NCBI GenBank assembly: GCA_007127615.1
Contig: SKZB01000496.1
Coordinates: 1-6,983 of the forward strand
Length of the DNA stretch: 6,983 bases
DNA from: Phycisphaerales bacterium
Lineage (GTDB): Bacteria; Planctomycetota; Phycisphaerae; Phycisphaerales; SM1A02
Reading direction: 5' to 3'
Under the pieces are notes generated by a model that had not been told where the DNA came from, ran no database searches, and was given only the letters and a program-made list of their open reading frames with translations. The translations under genes were made by a program, and so were the position numbers. Positions 1-5,782 of the stretch are shown here, piece after piece (position 1 is the first letter of the stretch; every line of letters starts with the position of its first letter).

Positions 1-2643
1 ATGGGCCAGTAGGGCCCGGCTCAGGCGGGCATCGTCCTCGGCGTGAATGTCGCGGCTGGCCTCGAGCCTCTTCGCGCTGTAATCCGCGGCTTCTTCAAAC
101 TCACCGCGCTCCAGCAGCATGGCGATCAACTGTTCCAACCAGGCCAGTGTTTCTTCCGAATGGTCGCCGAAGATGTGACGATGGATATCGAGCACTTCTC
201 GTAGATATGCTTCTGCTCTTTCGTTTTGCCCGAGTTGCTGGAGCAGGCGCGCCATAAATTGCATCGAGTCGCGCGTCAACGGGTGACCGCTTCCGAGGGT
301 CTGACTTCGTGCCGCCAACACTTCACGGTAGTAGGGCTTCGCCTCTTCGAGCCGTCCCTGACGCCAACGCAAAGTGCCAAGATTATTGATGGACCTTAAT
401 ATATCCGGGTGGAAGTCACCCAACACGCGCCTGCGCGCCTCCAGTGACTCAATCAGATACGGCTCCGCCTCCTCGTGCCTCCCCTGCCCACTGAGGAACG
501 CGCCCAGATTGCTGAGCGACTGCAATGTGTCGGGATGGTCATCGCCGAGCACCGCCCGTCTCTTTTCCAGCACCTTCCGTCCGAAGGATTCGGCATCATC
601 GACCCTTCCCATCCGATACATCAGCGTACTGAGATTGTTCAGAATCATCAGTGTCGAGGGATGATTGTCGCCAAGCGTTTGACGATGTCCGTCCAGCGCT
701 TTGTGAACATACGGCTCCGCTTCATCGAGTCTGTCCTGACGCTGTAGCAACACGCCCATGCTGTTGATTGAACTCAGCGTATCTTCGTGATCGTCACCAA
801 GGATGTGTCGCCGATTCTCAATCGCCTCGGCAAGCCAATGTTCCGCCTCATCGTATCGGCCGAGCTTGCGCAACAACGCCCCCTTATCATGCATGGAGGT
901 GATGGTATCGGGATGATCGTCGCCGAGCTCGCGCTGCCGTATCTTCAGAGCCCGCATCTGCACCGACATGGCCTTCTGCAGCAATCCGATACTGTCGAGT
1001 GAATGCGCGATGGTCCGCAGCAACCGTGCCTTCACGAGTGGCTGGTCGGAAAACTGCGCATCCACGGCGGCGATCGCGCGATCAAAGATGCTCTGATCCA
1101 GCGTCTCAAGCGCGACATCCGTAAAGTTGACGCCGGTGAGAGCAGCATCCAGTTCATCCAATGCCAACGCAACTTCGTCGTCCGTCAGACCGCGGTTCTG
1201 GAGATAGGTGTGTCGCTGTTCGAGAATGTCGCGCCGCATGTCGGCACCCATGACATCGGTTTCGATATCCGCGAGCTGAGTCTCCTGAAACTGGGTCACC
1301 AGTTCGAGTTCATCGGCCCGGCGCTCCGCTTGCGCCTCTGCCTCACGAGCGCGATCCGTTTCCTGCTCGGCCCTTTCTCGCTGCGCTGCTTCGGCGAGGC
1401 GCAGTTCCTCCGCCTGCATATAGAGCATCGTCATACCCGCCAGCCCACCGCTAAACACAAAAAACAGACCCGCCAGCATCACGGCCACGGCTTTATTGCG
1501 CTTCACAAATTTGCCGCAGTGGTAGATGGCACTCGGCGGCCGCGCTGCAATCGGTTCGTGCCGCTGGTAGCGGCGCAGGTCGTCGGCCAACTCCCGCGCG
1601 GAGCTGAACCGGCGAGATGGCTCTTTTTCCAGGGCGGTTTGGATGATCGTTTCCAGATCGCCCTTCAGCGCAGGATGAATTGAACCCGGCCGCACAGGTT
1701 GCTGTTCACGCACCACGCGCATCGCCTGATCGATCCGCAGACCGGCGAGGTCAAACGGCACGCGCTCACAGAGCAATTCGTACAACACCACACCCAGCGA
1801 ATACACATCACTGCGCGCGTCGATGTCATCGGTGTGGCCGGTGCACTGCTCGGGATTCATGTAGGCAAGGGTGCCGATGATGCGGCCCGCATCGGTGTGC
1901 TGCGTGGTCATCGCCAGATCCGCATCGGTCGCCCGTGCGACACCGAAGTCGATGACCTTCGGCTCGCCTCGCGCGTTGACAAGAATATTCTGCGGCTTCA
2001 GGTCACGGTGTATGATCCCCTTCTGATGACCGTCGTGCACCGCTTCACAGACGCGAATGAATAAATCCAATCGTTCCGCTAATGTGAGCTGATTCGACGT
2101 GGCGTACTCCGTCAGCGGTTGTGCGTCGGCGATGTACTCCATCGCGAAGTACGGCACGCCGCCGGTGCCATCGTCATGCACATCGGCTTCGTAGATCTGC
2201 GCAATGTTCGGATGCTGCAGTTTGGCGAGGATCTCGACTTCGTAGCGGAATCGTCGCAGCGCGGATCGGGACACCAGGCCGCGCCGCATCAACTTCAGGG
2301 CAACGGGACGACGCGGCTGATCCTGTTCCGCCTCAAAGACGACCGCCATCCCCCCGGCCCCGAGAACGCGCCGGATGCGATACCGGCCGATGCGCTGCCC
2401 GACAAACCGAGTGGTCAGTTCACGCGCTGCCGCGAGCGGCGCACCATCGTCACCAGCATAGAAGAGCGGAGTTTCGAGAAATCGCAACCGCTCATCACGA
2501 ACCCCGAGCAGCGCTTCAACTTCAGCGCGAAGATTCTGGTCCTCACCGCACGCTTCCGAGAGGTATATTGTCTGTTCTTCGGGCGCCAATTGCTGTGCGC
2601 GCTCGATCAGGGTCTCGATTTGTTCCTCACGTTGGTCACTCAT
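1..2643 (-). CDS. Membrane-anchored Ser/Thr protein kinase with C-terminal TPR array (3' end outside window)
   Basis: Hanks-type kinase, predicted to transfer phosphate from ATP to Ser/Thr of cytoplasmic partners. The frame is open for 881 codons from ATG 2643 to base 1, so the C-terminus is missing. Residues 1-60 form an extension with the YLSEACGEDQNLRAEVEALL pattern seen ahead of many planctomycete kinases. The kinase domain is about residues 87-360: glycine loop GAGGMAVV 95-102, Lys117, helix-C Glu135, HRDLKPQN 212-219 (Asp214, Asn219), DFG 232-234, and NPE 263-265 replacing the usual SPE/APE. All catalytic residues are present, so it should be active. A single membrane span lies at about 385-408 after a basic KFVKRNK stretch, which implies kinase inside and C-terminus outside. 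A charged, probably coiled-coil linker follows (411-450), then TPRs of kinesin-light-chain type (about 540-866). The start overlaps the sigma gene stop and has a good ribosome site. The family is certain; substrate and signal are unknown. Confidence 0.95.
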   Translation of the reverse strand, partial: MSDQREEQIETLIERAQQLAPEEQTIYLSEACGEDQNLRAEVEALLGVRDERLRFLETPLFYAGDDGAPLAAARELTTRFVGQRIGRYRIRRVLGAGGMAVVFEAEQDQPRRPVALKLMRRGLVSRSALRRFRYEVEILAKLQHPNIAQIYEADVHDDGTGGVPYFAMEYIADAQPLTEYATSNQLTLAERLDLFIRVCEAVHDGHQKGIIHRDLKPQNILVNARGEPKVIDFGVARATDADLAMTTQHTDAGRIIGTLAYMNPEQCTGHTDDIDARSDVYSLGVVLYELLCERVPFDLAGLRIDQAMRVVREQQPVRPGSIHPALKGDLETIIQTALEKEPSRRFSSARELADDLRRYQRHEPIAARPPSAIYHCGKFVKRNKAVAVMLAGLFFVFSGGLAGMTMLYMQAEELRLAEAAQRERAEQETDRAREAEAQAERRADELELVTQFQETQLADIETDVMGADMRRDILEQRHTYLQNRGLTDDEVALALDELDAALTGVNFTDVALETLDQSIFDRAIAAVDAQFSDQPLVKARLLRTIAHSLDSIGLLQKAMSVQMRALKIRQRELGDDHPDTITSMHDKGALLRKLGRYDEAEHWLAEAIENRRHILGDDHEDTLSSINSMGVLLQRQDRLDEAEPYVHKALDGHRQTLGDNHPSTLMILNNLSTLMYRMGRVDDAESFGRKVLEKRRAVLGDDHPDTLQSLSNLGAFLSGQGRHEEAEPYLIESLEARRRVLGDFHPDILRSINNLGTLRWRQGRLEEAKPYYREVLAARSQTLGSGHPLTRDSMQFMARLLQQLGQNERAEAYLREVLDIHRHIFGDHSEETLAWLEQLIAMLLERGEFEEAADYSAKRLEASRDIHAEDDARLSRALLAH
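46..927 (-). repeat. Seven tandem 126-bp units encoding 42-residue TPRs
   Basis: The kinase C-terminal part repeats with an exact 42-residue period. The anchor LGDxHPDT recurs at residues 573, 615, 657, 699, 741, 783 and 825, the last degenerate as FGDHSEET. Between anchors are TPR-type helices such as NLGxLxxxQGRxEEAEPY. Spacing and the L-G-D-x-H-P-x-T signature match the TPR_10/TPR_12 (kinesin-light-chain-like) class, a protein-binding scaffold. Further units may continue beyond the left edge. Confidence 0.93.
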
Positions 2644-3236
2644 GCGCCCTCCCTCGATCCCGCACGTCCATCGTGACTGTCCAAGAGCAGTGAGAGTCTT
2701 CTCCGTGCCACCTCCCATTTCCGTTCGATCGTTCGCGTCGTCACACCGACAACCTCGGCAATCTCCGCGTTGGTCAACCCACCGAAGTAACGCATCTCGA
2801 TGATCTCGACCTTGACGGGATCGACTTCCGCCAGATGAATCATCGCTTCCTCCAGCGCGAGGAGGTCGATGGTGTTGTCTTCGATGATCAGCGTGAAACC
2901 GGTCAATGAGATGCGCTCGTGGGCACCCTCCCGTTTCTGACAGTTTCGCGCCCGGGCGTGCTCGATCAGGACGCGCCGCATTTCACGGGCGGCAAGGCGG
3001 AAGAAGTGCAGACGGTTCTGATACTCCACCGACGTGTCGGTGGCGATGAGACGCAGGCACGCTTCGTTCACCACCGCTGTCGGCTGCAGCGTGTGTCCAG
3101 TGCGTTCCTGATTCATCATGACCCGCGCGAGGTCGCGCAACTGCTCATAGACGACCGGCAGAAGTTCCTTGTGGGCGCAGGAATCGCCCTCGCGGGCCCG
3201 ATCCAGCAGTCGATTGAACGTCGCTTCCCTGGTCAT
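2640..3236 (-). CDS. ECF-type RNA polymerase sigma factor (TIGR02999-like), kinase-associated
   Basis: A 198-residue sigma-70 factor of the extracytoplasmic-function class, which directs RNA polymerase to specific promoters. Region 2 spans about residues 7-95 and carries HTLQPTAVVNEACLRL (48-63) and HFFRLAAREMRRVLIEHARAR (77-97), both hallmarks of the TIGR02999 group common in planctomycetes. Region 4 (about 125-186) has IIEMRYFGGLTNAEIAEVVG followed by a helix-turn-helix with TTRTIERKW. The DAED acidic motif of ordinary ECF factors is replaced by Q51-P52-T53-A54. No anti-sigma gene is visible; the overlapping downstream kinase takes that place. I chose ATG 3236 because homology begins at MTREATFNRLL. 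ATG 3266 is in frame and possible, and the frame stays open to 3359, but those extra residues look like non-coding sequence. The Shine-Dalgarno for 3236 is weak (GAGG with a 12-base spacer), so the start is less certain than the identity. Confidence 0.93.
   Translation of the reverse strand: MTREATFNRLLDRAREGDSCAHKELLPVVYEQLRDLARVMMNQERTGHTLQPTAVVNEACLRLIATDTSVEYQNRLHFFRLAAREMRRVLIEHARARNCQKREGAHERISLTGFTLIIEDNTIDLLALEEAMIHLAEVDPVKVEIIEMRYFGGLTNAEIAEVVGVTTRTIERKWEVARRRLSLLLDSHDGRAGSREGA
2644..2653 (-). promoter_or_regulatory. Ribosome binding site of the kinase, inside the sigma factor gene
   Basis: On the minus strand GGGAGGG (2653-2647) ends just before the kinase ATG at 2643; the GGAGG core (2652-2648) leaves a 4-base spacer. 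It lies within the last codons of the sigma factor gene. With the ATGA stop/start overlap at 2640-2643 it indicates translational coupling, so both proteins are probably made in linked amounts. Confidence 0.75.
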
Positions 3237-3376
3237 GGCGAGACTGGCCCTCACGCGCCTCTCCATACAAAACTCAAACGAATTTAATCGCAAACTTCTC
3301 TGTCGGTACTTTCGGCTCGCTGTCGCATGGACCTGATGAAGCCGGAATAAGCGGCGCAAAAAACAGCGCAGTTGCG

Positions 3377-3398
3377 GGATGAAGGACGCACTTCATCC
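3377..3398. promoter_or_regulatory. Perfect 8-bp inverted repeat, candidate operator or leader hairpin
   Basis: GGATGAAG (3377-3384) and CTTCATCC (3391-3398) are exact reverse complements around a 6-base loop. No T-run follows, so it is not a typical terminator. It lies mid-way between the two divergent genes, 84 bases before the beta-helix ATG, where a regulator site or 5' leader hairpin would be expected. Function is inferred from position only. Confidence 0.4.
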
Positions 3399-3444
3399 GT
3401 CGTTTGCGGACCCGTACGCAACCGGTGCACACGATTGGTCCGTC

Positions 3445-3457
3445 ACCATGACATGGT
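3445..3457. promoter_or_regulatory. ACCATG-A-CATGGT palindrome, candidate operator
   Basis: A perfect 6-bp inverted repeat with one central base ends 25 bases before the start of the beta-helix gene. It could bind a dimeric regulator or simply occur by chance; nothing in the window identifies a partner. Confidence 0.3.
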
Positions 3458-3472
3458 AGCCCGGCACAAAAC

Positions 3473-3476
3473 GGAG
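3473..3476 (+). promoter_or_regulatory. Ribosome binding site of the beta-helix gene
   Basis: GGAG with a 6-base spacer precedes ATG 3483. It decides the start against an in-frame TTG at 3372, whose additional 37 residues are arginine-rich and would hide the signal peptide. Confidence 0.7.
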
Positions 3477-3482
3477 TTTCAA

Positions 3483-5642
3483 ATGATTTCAAGAGCAATT
3501 CAGTCCGAAATCGTCGCAAGATCCATCTCGATGCTGTTCCCGCTTCTGATCTTGTTCTGGCCGGGTCTTCCGGCCGTCGCGAAAGATACGATCGTTCTTC
3601 ACGTCCCATCGGATCACCCGACGATTCAGCAGGCGATTGATGCCGCGCCGCTCGTCGATGCCGTGATCATCGTCGCGCCCGGCACCTACCATGAAGCGAT
3701 CGACACCAGCAACAAGAACGTGCACCTGCGCAGCAGTGACGGGCCGGAGGCCACGACCATCGACGCGAGCGGTCTGGAATCCAGCGCGGTCATGCTCACC
3801 AGCGGAAAGATTCCGGAAGCAACCGTTGAAGGGTTCACGATCACGGGGGGCCAAGGGTCGATTGTCCACGGAACTGACGTCGGCGGCGGGGGCGTGCTCG
3901 TCGATCAAGTCGACGCCACAATCATCGACTGCATCATCGTCAACAATTCGGCGGACGTCGGCGGAGGCCTCTGGAACGCCGGAGGAACTCTGACGGTTGA
4001 AGACAGCGTTATCAAGAGCAACACCGCCGACACCGGCGGCGGCGTATTCCATGCCTCACCCATGGGCACCATCACCGGCACGACCATCGCCGACAACGGC
4101 GCCGACCAGGGAGGCGGCGTGTACGTGCTTCAGTCACACTTCATCATGGTCGGCGATTCGTTTTTCTGCGGCAACGACCCCGATGACATTGGCGGCGGTG
4201 GCGCGTGGAAAGACCTTCTCGGAAACGAATTTGTCGACTCGTGTGAAGTGACCTACAACGTGCCGGGAGATTTCGCGGGTATTCAGGACGCCATCGACGC
4301 GACCCCGCTCGTGGGCGCGGAAATCATCGTCGCCCCCGGCACGTACAACCAGCCGATCAATACGAACGGCAAAGCGGTCCATCTGAGAAGCGAAGAAGGG
4401 CCGGAGCACACGATCATTGACGCGAGCGGCTTCAATACCCATGCCATTACGGTCTGGAGCGGCGAAGGGCCGGACACCATCATCGAGGGGTTCACCGTCA
4501 CCGGCGGCAATCCATCGGGCAGCGGCGGCGGTCTGGTCGTCCTCTCATCAAGCCCCACCGTGATTGACTGTGTCTTCGAAAACAACGCTTCGGGTCTCAA
4601 TGGCGGAGGCATCCGCATTTCGGCCGTCCTCGGCGAAGCTCATGTTGAATTCCTTGGTAACACAGTGATCAAAAGCAACACGGCGGTCGGATTCGGCGGA
4701 GGACTGTCGGTAGATCAAGGCGCCTGTGTCGAAATATTCGGGGAACTGCACGTCGAGGATAACACCACCGAGTTCGGTGGCGGCGGCATCGCCCTGGTAG
4801 ACAGTGATGTCACCTTTCCCGGTGATTCCTTCATCACCAACAACTCCGCAGAAGTCGGTGGCGGCATCGCCATCTCGGGTGGCACGACTGAGTTTCCCGG
4901 CGACACCTTTGTTGAACTCAATGAAGCCGAATTCGGCGGCGGGGTCGCTGTCCTCGGCGGTAACATCAACTTCCCCGGCGACAGTTTCATCACCAACAAC
5001 ACCGCCGACACCGGTGGCGGCATCGCTATCGAAGACGGCACGATCGAGTTCCCCGGCGACTCCTTCGTTGACAACAATGAAGCGGTCTTCGGCGGCGGGA
5101 TTCATGTCGGTGAGGACGGCACCGTCGCGATGCACGACCTGACGGGATTTTCGACCATCATGAACAACATCGCAACGCAGGGCGGTGGGCTCTATAACGA
5201 AGGCGAAGCGCTCATCGAGGATGGGCTCTTCGAGAACAATCAGGCCAATGCCGGCGGCGGCGTGTACAACGCGAACGGTGGCACGCTTTCGGTGCATGAG
5301 ATGGAATTCATCGGCAATTCGTCCGGAGATGATTCGACGTTGCTCACCGCGACCGGCGGCGCGATTGCAAGCGATGATGAGGCCACCACTGAAGTCGAGA
5401 ACAGCGTCTTCTGTCTCAACACGCCGGATGACATCACCGGACCGTGGAACGATCTCGGCGGCAACACTTTCAGTGCCTCGGCGGACCTGAACTGTGACGG
5501 CGTTGTCGACGTCTTCGACCTGCTCATCCTGCTCGAGAACTGGGGCACCTGTTCCGACCCTGCCGACTGCCCCGCCGACCTGAACGGCGACAGTGTGATC
5601 GACGTCTTCGACCTGCTCCTGCTGCTGGAGAACTGGGGCTGA
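3483..5642 (+). CDS. Exported right-handed beta-helix (Pmp-like) protein with C-terminal dockerin-like pair
   Basis: Predicted secreted or surface protein of 719 residues; no enzyme activity can be assigned. The signal peptide has its hydrophobic core at about 16-29 and likely cleavage after AVA (31-33). Two related beta-helix modules follow. Module 1 (about 40-253) and module 2 (about 259-665) each open with a strand-rich block containing IIVAPGTY and end with an FCxNxPDDI...W.D..GN.F motif (229-250 and 644-663). Between these run some fifteen GGG[LVI] turns alternating with NN/SN-rich strands, as in polymorphic outer membrane protein repeats of the pectin-lyase fold. Four units at 445-548 are near-identical 26-residue rungs. 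The C-terminus (668-719) is a pair of dockerin-like EF-hand loops, DLNCDGVVDVFD and DLNGDSVIDVFD, ending in ENWG at the last residue. No autotransporter barrel is present, so surface display would need the dockerin-like tail or another system. An adhesin or structural surface role is inferred. ATG 3531 is a less likely start. Confidence 0.9.
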   Translation: MISRAIQSEIVARSISMLFPLLILFWPGLPAVAKDTIVLHVPSDHPTIQQAIDAAPLVDAVIIVAPGTYHEAIDTSNKNVHLRSSDGPEATTIDASGLESSAVMLTSGKIPEATVEGFTITGGQGSIVHGTDVGGGGVLVDQVDATIIDCIIVNNSADVGGGLWNAGGTLTVEDSVIKSNTADTGGGVFHASPMGTITGTTIADNGADQGGGVYVLQSHFIMVGDSFFCGNDPDDIGGGGAWKDLLGNEFVDSCEVTYNVPGDFAGIQDAIDATPLVGAEIIVAPGTYNQPINTNGKAVHLRSEEGPEHTIIDASGFNTHAITVWSGEGPDTIIEGFTVTGGNPSGSGGGLVVLSSSPTVIDCVFENNASGLNGGGIRISAVLGEAHVEFLGNTVIKSNTAVGFGGGLSVDQGACVEIFGELHVEDNTTEFGGGGIALVDSDVTFPGDSFITNNSAEVGGGIAISGGTTEFPGDTFVELNEAEFGGGVAVLGGNINFPGDSFITNNTADTGGGIAIEDGTIEFPGDSFVDNNEAVFGGGIHVGEDGTVAMHDLTGFSTIMNNIATQGGGLYNEGEALIEDGLFENNQANAGGGVYNANGGTLSVHEMEFIGNSSGDDSTLLTATGGAIASDDEATTEVENSVFCLNTPDDITGPWNDLGGNTFSASADLNCDGVVDVFDLLILLENWGTCSDPADCPADLNGDSVIDVFDLLLLLENWG
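3606..3773 (+). repeat. Beta-helix module opening, copy 1
   Basis: Encodes residues 42-97 of the beta-helix protein (TIQQAIDAAPLV...IIVAPGTY...IDASG). Aligned by eye without gaps to residues 261-316 (4263-4430), 37 of 56 residues are identical. This shows the protein arose by duplication of a whole beta-helix module, offset by 219 residues. Confidence 0.88.
4263..4430 (+). repeat. Beta-helix module opening, copy 2
   Basis: Encodes residues 261-316 (GIQDAIDATPLV...IIVAPGTY...IDASG), the partner of 3606-3773. The block resembles the first rungs of many planctomycete pectin-lyase-fold proteins. The module it opens is longer than module 1 because of the expanded 26-residue rung array. Confidence 0.88.
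4815..5126 (+). repeat. Four tandem 78-bp units encoding 26-residue beta-helix rungs
   Basis: FPGD[ST]F recurs at residues 445, 471, 497 and 523, an exact 26-residue period, each followed after seven or eight residues by an acidic or polar step and GGG[IV]. Odd and even units resemble each other most: units 1 and 3 share SFITNN, units 2 and 4 share a negatively charged VxxNEAxFGGG. This suggests the array grew by duplication of a two-unit block. DNA similarity is high enough for slippage or recombination to change copy number. Confidence 0.9.
5484..5639 (+). other. Dockerin-like pair at the C-terminus of the beta-helix protein
   Basis: Residues 668-719 hold two loops with dockerin type I calcium spacing. 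Ligand positions 1/3/5/9/12 are D668, N670, D672, D676, D679 and D699, N701, D703, D707, D710. Each loop is followed by LL.LLENWG. A linker with C690 and C696 (CSDPADCPADL) joins them. In cellulosomes dockerins bind cohesins; in planctomycetes the ligand of this tail is, as far as I know, not established, and a sorting or attachment role is inferred. Confidence 0.8.
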
Positions 5643-5782
5643 GACGGCAAGGAGAGAAAGAGAGAGAAGTGTGTTGAGCATGAAGCGCGCGTTTCAGCGA
5701 GCGATTGAACTGACGCTTGCTCCGCTCGCCGAATGGCTCATACGAAACCACCATCGATGTTGAAGAAGACAAGGAGCGCTTT
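5643..5782 (+). other. Spacer between the two secreted-protein genes, with possible 27-codon ORF
   Basis: A purine-rich run (GGAGAGAAAGAGAGAGAAG, 5651-5669) follows the beta-helix stop. I see no terminator hairpin, so the two genes may share a transcript. A small frame, ATG 5680 to TGA 5763, would encode 27 residues starting MKRAFQRAIELTLAPLAEWL, with purine-rich sequence upstream. It ends 19 bases before the next gene. Nothing confirms it is translated. Confidence 0.35.
5771..5776 (+). promoter_or_regulatory. Ribosome binding site of the SMB-domain gene
   Basis: AAGGAG with a 6-base spacer lies before ATG 5783. This strong match fixes the start at the signal peptide rather than at the in-frame TTG 5717, which would place 22 polar residues in front of it. 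Confidence 0.8.

Larger units (their letters stand above)
3237..3482. other. Divergent intergenic region
   Basis: This stretch separates the minus-strand sigma/kinase operon from the plus-strand beta-helix gene and must contain the promoters of both. It is locally more AT-rich around 3263-3300 (minus-strand side), fitting a promoter or leader for the sigma gene. I could not identify a convincing -35/-10 pair or ECF-type GGAAC/GTC pair on either strand. It contains two perfect inverted repeats, annotated separately. Confidence 0.6.

Noticed and set aside
1003..1683. 226-codon open frame on the plus strand
   Set aside because: Lies wholly inside the kinase gene on the other strand, which has complete catalytic motifs. 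The plus-strand product is low-complexity and unrecognisable.
2119..2693. Two overlapping plus-strand frames of 185 and 190 codons
   Set aside because: Both are antisense to the kinase catalytic domain. Two competing Arg/His-rich frames are typical of GC-rich shadows.
3237..3359. Upstream starts of the sigma factor (3359 or 3266)
   Set aside because: The added residues do not match the sigma family, which begins close to MTREATFNRLL. ATG 3266 cannot be excluded but lacks a ribosome site.
3372..3482. TTG start giving the beta-helix protein 37 more residues
   Set aside because: The extra segment is Arg-rich, covers the inverted repeats and would bury the signal peptide. ATG 3483 has GGAG at a proper distance.
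4815..5126. Regular repeats as a CRISPR array
   Set aside because: The units are 78-bp, in frame, have no unique spacers, and encode beta-helix rungs.
3483..5642. Classical Pmp autotransporter
   Set aside because: The rungs are Pmp-like, but the C-terminus is a dockerin-like pair and there is no beta-barrel translocator domain.
4548..5681. 377-codon open frame on the minus strand
   Set aside because: It is antisense to the beta-helix gene and exists because that repetitive GC-rich gene avoids stop complements. Its product shows no domain, signal peptide or credible ribosome site.
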